A DNA stretch of 30,831 bases from a virus: the IMG/VR virus record IMGVR_UViG_3300023294_000063, positions 1 through 30,831 of that record. One strand, 5' to 3'. Below, piece by piece: positions 7,965-16,908 of the stretch. Within the stretch, counting starts at the first letter, position 1, and every line of letters begins with the position of its first letter. Below the pieces are notes generated by a model, which was given only the letters and a program-made list of their open reading frames with translations, was not told the origin of the DNA and did not search any database. A program made the position numbers and the translations under genes.

Positions 7965-8567
7965 TTATATAATAGGACATACCCCATAGGAACATAATAT
8001 TTCACCTAATATGGTACTTACTTCTTGGTATCTATCTTGTGCTTTAAATTCTTGACTTTCTTTTACTAAATTCATAAATGAATCGGGATTTGATGGGGTT
8101 GAAACAAAATCCCAACACAGCAATTCAAAATCATCTTGCACTTCCATTAACCCACCTACATCTTTAAGTGAACCCATTCCTCTAGATGATACACCCACAG
8201 TAATACCACTTTCAACTAATGCTTTAAGTATGTTTCCATTTGGGGTGGGTAATATTTCTATCTTACCCATCACATTATCCCCATCCCACCACATATCTGC
8301 AATGTTATGGGATACGTTTTTGAGATTGATTACTGATGATTCTGGGTGATCTAATTCCCCCATAGCTCTGTGTTCTTTAACTAATGGGAGATATTTAGCT
8401 ATTTCTCTTTCCCATAATTCTCTTGAGTAATATCTACCATTTCCATTTTTAACCTCGGCTGTGGCTAAAATACCCTCAACTAAAGGAAGTCCTCTATTGG
8501 ATTTATTTTCAGACAGTCTTGATCTAACTGGTTTGAAAATGTGGGTTTCTACAAGGATTTTTTTCAT
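7965..8567 (-). CDS. Prohead core protease, T4 gp21-like serine protease
   Basis: This protein has 200 residues. The catalytic His lies in the GELDHP motif (His74) and the Ser in VGVSSRGMGS (Ser127/128), the layout of the gp21/herpesvirus-assemblin protease family. A DFVSTPSNPDSF stretch follows at 153-164, typical of the family. It acts inside the prohead, cutting scaffold, capsid and internal proteins after (L/I)-x-E, and then itself. The last 30 residues carry LVKE and ILGE, possible self-cleavage sites. It lies between the prohead-region genes and the core protein; a terminator follows. Confidence 0.9.
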   Translation of the reverse strand: MKKILVETHIFKPVRSRLSENKSNRGLPLVEGILATAEVKNGNGRYYSRELWEREIAKYLPLVKEHRAMGELDHPESSVINLKNVSHNIADMWWDGDNVMGKIEILPTPNGNILKALVESGITVGVSSRGMGSLKDVGGLMEVQDDFELLCWDFVSTPSNPDSFMNLVKESQEFKAQDRYQEVSTILGEILCSYGVCPII

Positions 8568-8581
8568 GTTAGGTTTTAAAT

Positions 8582-9661
8582 TTATGTTCTATCATTTGTT
8601 CGTAATTTATCTAAAACTGCTTCGTATTCACCATCCGACTCATCATCTTCACTTACCATTTCTTTTTTGGTATAAGATTTACCACACATTTTTTCATACA
8701 ATTTTTCCATCACTGTTTTTCTTTTTTCTAAAAGATTGATTTCTTTTTGCATTTCTTTAATTTTCTTTTTATCCATTAACTCAGATAAGCTGTCATCTTC
8801 AGATACCATTGAGATTCTTTCATTTTTACTTGAAATGATGTCATCCAGAGCTTCTATTTGTATTTCTAAGGTGGCAATCCTACCATTTTTATCTATTTCG
8901 GCTAATTTAGAATCTGTTGTTTCTTTTTTAGCCTTTTTTGGTGATTTCTTTTTGGGATTTTTTTCTCCTAATGGCATATTCTCCATTAAATCTACTAATG
9001 ATATCCTTTTATTTTCTTTAATTGTTAAATAACCCGTACCTGTTTCTCCTTTTGGAAATTCTTTTTTAGTTGCTTCACCATAACCCCCACCCACACCTGG
9101 GTTTTTTATTTGAGTTGGTTTAAGCCCGGGTTGGTCTTTACTATATCCAATTCCTTTAATGCCGAATTGAGCTTCCTCAACATAATATTGTGGGTTATTA
9201 TCAATGTTTTTAATAACTAAAGCAATTAATTCTTGTTTTGTTTTACCAACATTAGCTTCATCTATAAGTTCCGTGTAATATCCTTGACGGAATTGTTCAC
9301 CTGATACATTATTGAGAAGTTTATCATCTTTATAATCATATCCTTTATCAGGAGCCTGGAGGTTTGTTACTTGTTTAGATGTTTGTTTCTCAACAGCTTT
9401 AACCTTTGCTTCTTCTTCAGAAATTATATTCATATTTTTATCAAATATAGAGAACCAATCTGGTTTTTTATTTGAGGTGGTTGCTACACCCCATAGATTT
9501 TCTGATATAATAGAACGTTTTGTAAGGATTGAAGTGGCTTCATCAAAATCAGCTGAGTTGCGAACTAAATTTGGGTAGTTTTTTTTAACTTCCTTAAGGA
9601 AAATTTCCTTACTTCCTTTACCTTTTTTAATTAGGTTGTATTGGTTTTGTAGTGTTTTCAT
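8582..9661 (-). CDS. Conserved prohead-region protein with C-terminal coiled coil
   Basis: This protein has 359 residues. The N-terminal 55 residues (MKTLQNQYNLIKKGKGSKEI and on to RSIISENLWG) resemble a module I have seen at the start of uncharacterised proteins in marine T4-like phages. Residues 180-210 are Gly-rich. Residues 235-245 are a Lys-rich basic patch (KNPKKKSPKKAKK), and 255-330 form a charged coiled coil. It lies between portal and protease, where T4 keeps its small core genes 67 and 68, so a prohead core or internal head component is plausible. No enzyme motif was seen. It is spaced 3 bases from the preceding gene. Confidence 0.55.
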   Translation of the reverse strand: MKTLQNQYNLIKKGKGSKEIFLKEVKKNYPNLVRNSADFDEATSILTKRSIISENLWGVATTSNKKPDWFSIFDKNMNIISEEEAKVKAVEKQTSKQVTNLQAPDKGYDYKDDKLLNNVSGEQFRQGYYTELIDEANVGKTKQELIALVIKNIDNNPQYYVEEAQFGIKGIGYSKDQPGLKPTQIKNPGVGGGYGEATKKEFPKGETGTGYLTIKENKRISLVDLMENMPLGEKNPKKKSPKKAKKETTDSKLAEIDKNGRIATLEIQIEALDDIISSKNERISMVSEDDSLSELMDKKKIKEMQKEINLLEKRKTVMEKLYEKMCGKSYTKKEMVSEDDESDGEYEAVLDKLRTNDRT

Positions 9662-9664
9662 TTA

Positions 9665-10552
9665 TTATTCTTTTAATAGGTCTTTAATATCTTTTATATA
9701 ATCCAAAACTAAATCTGTTGGTTTAATAACTGTATATGATGAAGGGTTATTATTATAGTAATTAATAGCTTCATTTTTAGCGTTACTTAACATCTTATAA
9801 ATATCATTCATTTCATGTTCGATTAAATCAAACGCATTAATTCTTTCACTTTGAAAATCCTTAGAGGTTTGACTAACTTCAAATAAATCTACAACTTCTA
9901 ACCCTGATCCTTTAATTTTTTTTGGAACTAGCCTATATTTAAACTGTTTAATATAAGCATTATCTTTAACACCATCCTTAGATGATTTAGGACCTGGTCC
10001 TAAACTAGAACCTGCATTTTCTTTAACTTCTTTATATCCTACTTTGGTATAAGCTTTATCATTTGTTTTTTGACCCTTTAACCTAAAAGCGTAAGGGGTT
10101 GAATATTGTCCCCCCACACCACCCGAAAAGTTGGATGAGCCTACTCCCCCACCAGTACCAGATATTTCTCTTAATTGATCTTTTATCTGTCTATATTGGT
10201 CGGGGTAGCTTGTTCTAAGGTGTGTTCTATATTTATTGAATATATCTCTGAAATCGATTAGGATATTTTGAATTATTTCATCATTACGGGCGTCATCTGT
10301 ACTTAGAAGTTGTTTTAATGATTTTAAAGCAGTATACATTTTCTCTAATGAATCACCAAAACTAGCTAATTTAATAACTTTATGGGTAACACCATTAGTT
10401 ACTTTATCTACATTTGTAGTTTTATAGTAAGTATCTAAATTACTAGTAAAGAAATCATGTTCAACATCAATAGGCCCATACTTATCCTCAAGTCGTTTGA
10501 GTAAAGCTTGGTCTACGTCTTTAGGTTTAAGTTGTTCATTTATATTATCCAT
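9665..10552 (-). CDS. Hypothetical prohead-region protein
   Basis: This protein has 295 residues, with helical ends and a central Gly/Ser-rich linker (about 135-155: GTGGGVGSSNFSGGVGGQYS). The N-terminal half includes a helix bundle (SLEKMYTALKSLKQLL, DFRDIFNKYRTHLR). The C-terminal part has an acidic-amphipathic helix rich in Asn and Tyr. I do not recognise the family. The ATG overlaps the end of the upstream gene by 8 bases and has AAAAGG about 5 bases upstream. Location between portal and protease suggests a head-assembly role. No signal peptide or membrane segment is visible. Confidence 0.5.
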   Translation of the reverse strand: MDNINEQLKPKDVDQALLKRLEDKYGPIDVEHDFFTSNLDTYYKTTNVDKVTNGVTHKVIKLASFGDSLEKMYTALKSLKQLLSTDDARNDEIIQNILIDFRDIFNKYRTHLRTSYPDQYRQIKDQLREISGTGGGVGSSNFSGGVGGQYSTPYAFRLKGQKTNDKAYTKVGYKEVKENAGSSLGPGPKSSKDGVKDNAYIKQFKYRLVPKKIKGSGLEVVDLFEVSQTSKDFQSERINAFDLIEHEMNDIYKMLSNAKNEAINYYNNNPSSYTVIKPTDLVLDYIKDIKDLLKE

Positions 10553-11402
10553 GTACCTTTTTTAATTCCCCCAACAATGAGTGATATTGTAACAAATTTA
10601 CTAAACTATCGCTTTTAATGTTTGAATTTTTATCTAGTTCTTTGATTAATTTAGAAACTTCTATTAATTTAATTTTTACAACTTCACTTTTAGTGACCTT
10701 AATCTCTTTTTGAATTGTTTCAATTATAAAAGCTACCTCTTTATTATAAAAGGCTTTAAGTGAAGGTGTATTGTCTACGGATTCAATAAATTCTTTAAGG
10801 ACCCCTTTTTGTCGTGGGTTTAGTGAAGAATATTTTTCATTGAACTTTTCTAGTAAAACATAATATGTTAGAGTACGTAAATCTTTATCATAAGATTTAA
10901 ATTCTTCAATTATGTCGCCTTTAACATCATCTCTTTCAACTGGTGCTTTTGTTAAAAATTCTAATAATGTAACTTTATTATCTATGATTTGGTTAGGGTT
11001 GATTAGTCTATCAGTGTTGTATGTCTCGAATAATGTATAAAGAGAGGCTTGTGCCTTATAATCATTTAATTTAGTTTTAAATAAATCTTCTACATTATAA
11101 TGTTCCTTTAATTCACTAATTAGATTATATTTTTCCTTTCTAATTCTAGTCCTATTAAGTTTTTTAGATGTTTCTAATATTGTAGAAAGTATAACATTAG
11201 CTCGGTTTTCATTTAGGTTTTTAGACTTAAATATAGTTTCATACAATTTATACTCCTTTCCTAATTCTGTATTAACGAAATATTTTTTCAATATTCCTAT
11301 AGAGGGTGAATCTTTCCCAGATAAAGTCTCTGAGGTGATTTTCCTCACTAAGACTTCAAATAGAATCCCAGTGTTTTTGTATTTCGAGTGTTTTATATAC
11401 AT
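10545..11402 (-). CDS. Hypothetical prohead-region helical protein
   Basis: I place the start at the ATG at 11402 (285 residues, MYIKHSKYKNTGILFEVLVR); an in-frame TTG directly before it would add one residue. An AAGGAT lies only 3 bases upstream of the ATG. The protein is Lys/Leu/Glu-rich and almost wholly helical, with repeated pairs such as VTKSEVVKIKLIEVSKLIKE near the C-terminus. It forms a tight cluster with the 71-residue gene upstream and the 295-residue gene downstream. By position it could match the T4 gene 67/68 region, but I cannot show homology. Confidence 0.5.
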   Translation of the reverse strand: MYIKHSKYKNTGILFEVLVRKITSETLSGKDSPSIGILKKYFVNTELGKEYKLYETIFKSKNLNENRANVILSTILETSKKLNRTRIRKEKYNLISELKEHYNVEDLFKTKLNDYKAQASLYTLFETYNTDRLINPNQIIDNKVTLLEFLTKAPVERDDVKGDIIEEFKSYDKDLRTLTYYVLLEKFNEKYSSLNPRQKGVLKEFIESVDNTPSLKAFYNKEVAFIIETIQKEIKVTKSEVVKIKLIEVSKLIKELDKNSNIKSDSLVNLLQYHSLLGELKKVHG

Positions 11403-11408
11403 CAATCC

Positions 11409-11624
11409 TTATTTTTTCTTTATTTCCCTGTATACTGATAATAGACCTTCGATTTCGTCCAAATATCGAGTCGCACTATCTATTTTTGAGCTCAACACAT
11501 TTACTAAATGTAATTCTGATGTGAACTGTCTCGGGTTATTAGCCAAAGGGATTTGTTTTTTACTAGGCTCATTCTTAAGAAGTTGTTTCTTAATATCTAA
11601 AAGCGTTTTAATCGTTTCCTTCAT
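11409..11624 (-). CDS. Small coiled-coil protein next to portal
   Basis: This protein has 71 residues and two charged helices (residues 1-20 and 38-70) separated by a short NNPRQF loop. Its start has the best Shine-Dalgarno of the region (AAGGA, 5 bases before the ATG), and the same 14-base leader segment recurs before the next gene at 11402, suggesting duplicated translation signals. It could be a small core component similar in position to T4 gp67; there is no sequence proof. Confidence 0.5.
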   Translation of the reverse strand: MKETIKTLLDIKKQLLKNEPSKKQIPLANNPRQFTSELHLVNVLSSKIDSATRYLDEIEGLLSVYREIKKK

Positions 11625-11641
11625 ATCAATCCTTATTTATT

Positions 11642-11650
11642 TATAAATAT
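11642..11650 (-). promoter_or_regulatory. ATATTTATA motif upstream of 11624
   Basis: The motif lies 17 bases before the ATG at 11624, between the portal stop and the small coiled-coil gene. Here a T4-type TATAAATA on the coding strand partly overlaps it (complement of 11638-11645), the only such case I found in the window. Confidence 0.4.
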
Positions 11651-11657
11651 ATTAGAA

Positions 11658-13547
11658 TTACTGTCCCTTAATATTTTTTTCATCAAGTAACGATTCATGG
11701 GATTTGTCTTGTTCGAATACTAACTTTTTACTATTTACTGGTATTTGATTCAACATACCTTTATGTTGGATAACTCGTAAATTATTCTCCATTGTTAGTG
11801 GGGTATTTTTAGTGTCATTATAATCTTTCTTCATCCCACCAACACCTAGTCTATCCTTACCAAAATTATCATCTTGAGTATTACGTTTTGACACCTTTTC
11901 TTTTGGGCGACCTAGTGGGTTTTTCTCATCATATACTTCTGGTTTTGGGATATTTCCTGGATCTGATTCCATTCTACCCTTACCATATAGAGAAGCTAAA
12001 TCATGAGGTGTACCGTATGATTTACCAGTTTCAACAGGGTCATTACCTTCAGCTTCAATTTGATTTATACGGAACTTACGTTTAGCATCTTCTCTAATTA
12101 AATCCCTGAAATCATCATATTGATCTTCACTCAAATGGAATAGATGATCATAAATAAAATCAGTTGGGAAGAGATTAGTTTCTGTCATTTGAGCCGCTAA
12201 GTCCATTTTTTCTTTCATCAATGCAACTCTTTCTTGGTCATATATAATCGAAGGGGTTGTTAATGATAATTCAAAATTAGCTAATTGTTCTTCTCTATAA
12301 CCCTGTGTATACAGGTGAACTAATGCTATTTTGTATAATTCGGATACTACAATTCTTTGAATACGTTCGATTGTGCGAGCGAATCTAATATCTTGCGCCG
12401 CGAGTGTGGCTTTGCCATCTGTATTTTCATCATAACCCATAAAGGCTTTAGGTACTTTAAGAGCGGCAAATAGTTTATCTCTTAAGTAGTTAACATCCTC
12501 AATACCATCCCACTGTAGGCCATTTGCACTTTCAATTTTAGTACTTGAATCATTTCCTCTAACAGGGATGTAATAATCTTCAAGTAGATTTTGCATGTTA
12601 TATCTTAAATTATACTCCCCGGTTTTCTCATCAACGTGGGGTGTACGTTTTAATTTACTTAATGTTTTTTCCATAAATGCATCTACTTCATTTGGAGGTA
12701 TTGCCCCAACATTCATGTAGAAAATACGTTTTTCAGGGGCACGAACAATTCTATGAATTAACATTGCATCCTCCATTAAAACATACTGTTTAAACAACTT
12801 ACGTGCGGGTTCAATATAACTCCTACCATAAGGTAAGAAGTTCATATCCGTTAATAAACGAAAGTGAGACATTTCATAATTGTCAAATATAATTGAGTTT
12901 GCTCTGTCTTGTGTCTGTCCTGGTACGTTGTAATATCCTGTATCGGATGCTGATATTCCTTCGGGGTCAAATCGGAATCTAATTTCATTTGGGTTATCTT
13001 TATTTACACCCTCTAGTCTTTCAATATGAAATGCTGTGTAAGGTATAACATTATAAATACCAAATTTCTCAGCGATTTCTAATTTTAAGAAAAAGTCACC
13101 ATATTTGCAAAGATTGCGAACCCAAGGCCAGAGGTTGAATTCAATATTTAATACATCATAAAATAAATTATAAAGTATTTTTTGAATATCTTCATCAGGG
13201 GATTTAATTTGTAATACTTCACCCATATCATTTTTAAGGGTGGATTCATCAGCAATTATGTCTAGAGCAGATGCTATAATTGCATCTGTATCCATTGCAT
13301 CATACTCCGAATAAAGCATAGGTCTTAAGTACTGGTAATTAAATCCAGATTGCTGACCATATAGGGAGGTGGATGAATTAGTGTAGATTTTATTAAACCT
13401 ATCAACTAGTGAATTTGTTTCAATTTCACCCGATTGTTGAATTTTATTTATATCAAAAACATTTAATTGGTTGTCTCCAGTATTGCGAATAATTACATCT
13501 GTAGAAAATAATCTTTTTAATCTCGGGAATAATCCTTTATCTGCCAT
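11658..13547 (-). CDS. Portal protein, T4 gp20-like
   Basis: This protein has 629 residues. The gp20 signature is seen as RAPEKRIFYMNVGAIPPNEV, then the Asp/Glu-Lys-Thr-Gly-Glu 'DEKTGEYNLRY' turn, a YYIPVRG strand and DVNYLRDKLFAALKVPKAFM. A C-terminal tail of about 120 residues is polar and low in structure. Twelve copies form the ring through which TerL pumps DNA and to which the neck binds. It follows TerL directly with no sheath or tube gene between, unlike T4 itself (17-18-19-20), so the order is rearranged. The start ATG (MADKGLFPRL) follows an A-rich leader and an ATATTTATA motif. Confidence 0.93.
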   Translation of the reverse strand: MADKGLFPRLKRLFSTDVIIRNTGDNQLNVFDINKIQQSGEIETNSLVDRFNKIYTNSSTSLYGQQSGFNYQYLRPMLYSEYDAMDTDAIIASALDIIADESTLKNDMGEVLQIKSPDEDIQKILYNLFYDVLNIEFNLWPWVRNLCKYGDFFLKLEIAEKFGIYNVIPYTAFHIERLEGVNKDNPNEIRFRFDPEGISASDTGYYNVPGQTQDRANSIIFDNYEMSHFRLLTDMNFLPYGRSYIEPARKLFKQYVLMEDAMLIHRIVRAPEKRIFYMNVGAIPPNEVDAFMEKTLSKLKRTPHVDEKTGEYNLRYNMQNLLEDYYIPVRGNDSSTKIESANGLQWDGIEDVNYLRDKLFAALKVPKAFMGYDENTDGKATLAAQDIRFARTIERIQRIVVSELYKIALVHLYTQGYREEQLANFELSLTTPSIIYDQERVALMKEKMDLAAQMTETNLFPTDFIYDHLFHLSEDQYDDFRDLIREDAKRKFRINQIEAEGNDPVETGKSYGTPHDLASLYGKGRMESDPGNIPKPEVYDEKNPLGRPKEKVSKRNTQDDNFGKDRLGVGGMKKDYNDTKNTPLTMENNLRVIQHKGMLNQIPVNSKKLVFEQDKSHESLLDEKNIKGQ

Positions 13548-13559
13548 TTTTTATTTTTT

Positions 13560-13568
13560 TATAAATAT
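13560..13568 (-). promoter_or_regulatory. ATATTTATA motif upstream of the portal gene
   Basis: The motif lies 12 bases before the portal ATG and touches the TerL stop codon. The A-rich leader resembles that at 1501 and 4702. Confidence 0.45.
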
Positions 13569-16312
13569 TATAAAAGCCATTGAATGCTTTCATTTTTACC
13601 CCCAATTTCTTGTGTGTAGGGGTTGGTTATACTATTATGTGAATATACCCCACTATAGTTTGATTTATTGGATTTTATCCCACCTAATGTTGCTCTAGCC
13701 ATATCTAAACTCTGTTGTTGGAATTTTAATGAAGTATCTCTCAGAAACATACCGACTGAGAATGGCATAACCAAGTCATCATTGTAGCCACTTTGGGCTT
13801 CTGGTCTTCCATTCTTCCAAACGAACACTTTCATCTCTTCTACTAAACGTTTTGAGCGAATTGTTACTGATCTATCACCAACAAATTCTCTGAATTTATT
13901 AATGCAAAGGGGTCTAGTTCTCATTGACATTGTAAATCCTGGGATCATTTCACTATTACCTTCATAAACACGAAGATATGATTCTGCCGTAATTTGGTCT
14001 CCTTTTGGTGAGTGGTATAAATTATTATACTCTCTCTCTTGTATTGCATCTAGAGTTGCCCATCCAATATTAGCATTTTCTACTACCAACATCCCATTAT
14101 TATATTCTGTAGCTAAACCTGTGAGGAAATAACCGAATTCTTTTGGGGGTAATTGGCCTTTATATTCTGCAACTTGTGTATTTGTTTGTATATCTATCAC
14201 ATGACATGCCGAGAAATCTTTACCATCTCCCCGGGCAACATCTGCTATAATCATATATTCTCTAGAGTAGTCAGCTGGTTCCCAAATCCATAAGTTTTGG
14301 TCTACACCTCTTCTCTCTAATGGTTCTTTTACAGTTGTTGAACTTATAAATTCTAACCATTCACTATAAAATACAGTATCACCTGATGTGTTAAAATCAC
14401 AGTCACAATTATGTACTATTCCATATTCTGTTACATATGTATGAGTATTTTCTATTTCTAGGTTAAATACTTCTAATGTTCTAGGAGAGGGGGTAAGTTT
14501 TAAACTTGTAAGAGGTTCAGATATAAATTCAAAATTACTATTTGAATTAGATTTCCCTATAGTATTAATTCTACTCCAATCCTTTATCCTTTTACTAAAT
14601 ATCTTTTCATCCGAATTTATAATACTGTTAGTCCAAGTTAATGTAAAGTTATCTCTCCAACTATCCTTATCAGGGTTATTTGGGTTTTGTGATTTACCTT
14701 TTTTTAAGGTGACATTATGGATTCCTAAGATATTAGAAATATATAACATATCATATATTAATTTTTCGGATGTAAGGAGGAGTTGGACATTATATTCAGA
14801 TTTTAACATCCCATCTCCAACTAACACCCCATCAAGTATACCTTTTAAGGTTTCTTCATTAGATGTAGAATATAAAAATTTACTTATATGTTTATTATAA
14901 CTATATTTTCCCCCTTGAATACATAATTTTATAAAATTGTGGAAAATTTGATCTTTTATATATAATTTACTACTACCCTCCCAAATTTTAGAAGTATAAT
15001 ATGAAAAATTTGTTATATTAAATTTCTCAGTTAATATTCTTTCAATTTCTAAAGGAAAACCTTCTCTTTCTGTCTTCCCATTAAATGAAAACTCAACTTT
15101 ATTTTTAGCTAAAGATCCTTCTGATAAAAAACAGCCTATTAAAAATCCTAAATCATAATCAATTTTAATAAATCTGTTAATTTTACTAGTTTTTGTAAGC
15201 CATATAAATTTATCATCAATTTTTAAAGGGAATGATTTTGGAGAATTAGAAATAATATAATTTGAAAGATCAATAGTTTTACATTCAACTTTGTATTCAT
15301 CTACTTTAGGGAAATACTTAACCTTATTATTAGAATCTATAATTGAACCTACGTCTTCCCATTCTCCTAACATATTGAGGAATGGGTGGTTTAAGGTGGT
15401 ATATTTTTGAATGTTATTTAATCCCCCCTTTATTTCTATGGATTTGTCTGTAATATGGGAATGTTTTTTTATTACTTTATTATAAGACCCATCATGGCTT
15501 AATACTAAATCTCCCAATTTAATATTTTTTATATATTGAGGGCCAAATTTTGTATATATTATTGTATCTTTACTAAAACATTCTTGTGCTGCTAGTCTAG
15601 GATCACCTAATAAGGTATCTTGAGCATCTCTCCATGTTTGGTCTCGTTCAGGGTGAACGTACCATGGAAGTTTAATTGGTAAGAAATCGTTTTCTCCGGA
15701 TTCTGCTTTAACCCATGTTTGATGAAACCAATTACCAGTACCATATGGGGTAGATAGTACAATAGCTCCACCCCCCGTAGCTAGAGTTTGCTGTGCAGAA
15801 GCCCACGTTTCACCAATGTTATCAATGAAGGCTGCTTCGTCAATTATTAGTAAAGATACTGCTTCTGAACGTGCTGCATCGGCATTTGAGGATTTTGCTT
15901 GTATTTTCGACCCATTAGAAAGTCTAAGGGATAATTTGTTATTTTCTACAGAGTCTACTTTTAACCATGAGGGTAAGTTTTCCCACATAAATTGTACCTT
16001 GGTTACTAAGTTTTTAGCTGTTGCTTGTGTTGTTGCTAGTGCTAATATATTTTTATCCTTATGGAAGGTCATTAACCAAAGACCATAACCTGATACTAGA
16101 GTTGATATACCTAATTGTCTAGATTTTAATATAGTACTATAATCGTTGTTTTGAAATAACGCTAATACTTTTTCTTGAAAGGGGTACAGGTTAAACTGTA
16201 TACGACCCCGTTGTGGGTGTTGTATATAACAGTATTTACGCATAAAATGTATGGGGTCTTTACAACATTTTAAATACTCATGTCTAATTATTTTTTTAAA
16301 ATCTTCAGCCAT
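13568..16312 (-). CDS. Terminase large subunit (gp17-like) containing an intein
   Basis: I take the start at the ATG at 16312 (MAEDFKKIIR), which overlaps the upstream stop as TAATG; an in-frame ATG at 16330 would add 6 residues. The precursor is 914 residues. ATPase: LKSRQLGIST (62-71) as the Walker A region, in the variant form with no Lys before the Ser-Thr, and LLIIDEAAF (154-162) as Walker B with D158/E159. Nuclease: IADVARGDGKDFS (D691, D699), E745 and NDDLV (D845/D846), so all catalytic acids are present. An intein occupies residues 245-635, between ATPase and nuclease. The spliced protein would be 523 residues, normal for a packaging motor. TerL cuts concatemers and powers DNA into the prohead. 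Confidence 0.95.
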   Translation of the reverse strand: MAEDFKKIIRHEYLKCCKDPIHFMRKYCYIQHPQRGRIQFNLYPFQEKVLALFQNNDYSTILKSRQLGISTLVSGYGLWLMTFHKDKNILALATTQATAKNLVTKVQFMWENLPSWLKVDSVENNKLSLRLSNGSKIQAKSSNADAARSEAVSLLIIDEAAFIDNIGETWASAQQTLATGGGAIVLSTPYGTGNWFHQTWVKAESGENDFLPIKLPWYVHPERDQTWRDAQDTLLGDPRLAAQECFSKDTIIYTKFGPQYIKNIKLGDLVLSHDGSYNKVIKKHSHITDKSIEIKGGLNNIQKYTTLNHPFLNMLGEWEDVGSIIDSNNKVKYFPKVDEYKVECKTIDLSNYIISNSPKSFPLKIDDKFIWLTKTSKINRFIKIDYDLGFLIGCFLSEGSLAKNKVEFSFNGKTEREGFPLEIERILTEKFNITNFSYYTSKIWEGSSKLYIKDQIFHNFIKLCIQGGKYSYNKHISKFLYSTSNEETLKGILDGVLVGDGMLKSEYNVQLLLTSEKLIYDMLYISNILGIHNVTLKKGKSQNPNNPDKDSWRDNFTLTWTNSIINSDEKIFSKRIKDWSRINTIGKSNSNSNFEFISEPLTSLKLTPSPRTLEVFNLEIENTHTYVTEYGIVHNCDCDFNTSGDTVFYSEWLEFISSTTVKEPLERRGVDQNLWIWEPADYSREYMIIADVARGDGKDFSACHVIDIQTNTQVAEYKGQLPPKEFGYFLTGLATEYNNGMLVVENANIGWATLDAIQEREYNNLYHSPKGDQITAESYLRVYEGNSEMIPGFTMSMRTRPLCINKFREFVGDRSVTIRSKRLVEEMKVFVWKNGRPEAQSGYNDDLVMPFSVGMFLRDTSLKFQQQSLDMARATLGGIKSNKSNYSGVYSHNSITNPYTQEIGGKNESIQWLL
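14408..15580 (-). mobile_element. Intein with LAGLIDADG homing endonuclease in TerL
   Basis: This intein has 391 residues. It begins at Cys (CFSKDTIIYT, block A), has a block-B TTLNH (Thr and His three apart) and ends with GIVHN, followed by Cys as the +1 extein residue. All splice-junction residues needed for cis-splicing are in place. The endonuclease carries two LAGLIDADG-type helices: LGFLIGCFLSEG and LKGILDGVLVGDG, each ending in an acidic residue plus Gly. The insertion is between AAQE and CDCDF of TerL, at the boundary of the motor and nuclease domains. The frame is intact, so it is probably active in splicing; whether the nuclease is active is unknown. Confidence 0.93.
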
Positions 16313-16908
16313 TATTTTCCAATTTTCCAATACATACTACCCGATAAAACAGGTTGGAAATTAGGGTTAATTCCTATCCCCAAACCATATATTTGTTTTT
16401 TCTTTGTTCTTAACAGCAACTTACCACCTAAATAATTAATTTGATTTGCTCTACCCATTAAACCTAAACCCCAATAAAATTCTCGTTGGTTGGTATACAC
16501 TGTATTTGTAACCGTTGTAATCGGTATTAAAAAATTAGTCGCCACACTGCGTGAGAATATTGTATTGCGCGTTATAGTATCATTAATTACGGCATAACCC
16601 ATGGTATCTATGTGTATAGTGTCATTATAAACATACTTGGTATAGTAATCTTTTAAAATTGCTAAGGTGTCTACTAATGATGGTACTGTGTCTGTTCTAG
16701 TTATTATTTTTTCTTTCCATTTAGGAATATATTTAGGGGTATATTTAATAATTGTGTCATATTTAACTTCAACTTTTGTTATTGTTATAGGTTCAGATAT
16801 GTTTACCCCACTACCACCACTACCCCCACTACAACTACGCATTATGAAGATAATACCAATTAATATTACTATCAGTAAAGTTTGAATATTTTTAAAGAAG
16901 TCCTTCAA
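16312..16908 (-). CDS. Membrane-anchored protein, unknown function
   Basis: This protein has 198 residues. A hydrophobic segment at about 8-24 (IQTLLIVILIGIIFIM) is followed by RSCSGGSGGSG, so it is either a single transmembrane anchor or, less likely, a lipoprotein-like signal. The rest is Thr/Asp/Tyr/Ile-rich beta strands with repeated DTI and DTV units, a style often met in inner-membrane or periplasmic proteins of Bacteroidota and their phages. The C-terminal 60 residues look like paired strands of alternating polarity (YWGLGLMGRANQ, IYGLGIGINP). An envelope or lysis-accessory role (spanin-like) is possible but unproven. It overlaps TerL by the TAATG junction and the preceding gene by 17 bases. 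Confidence 0.55.
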   Translation of the reverse strand: MKDFFKNIQTLLIVILIGIIFIMRSCSGGSGGSGVNISEPITITKVEVKYDTIIKYTPKYIPKWKEKIITRTDTVPSLVDTLAILKDYYTKYVYNDTIHIDTMGYAVINDTITRNTIFSRSVATNFLIPITTVTNTVYTNQREFYWGLGLMGRANQINYLGGKLLLRTKKKQIYGLGIGINPNFQPVLSGSMYWKIGK

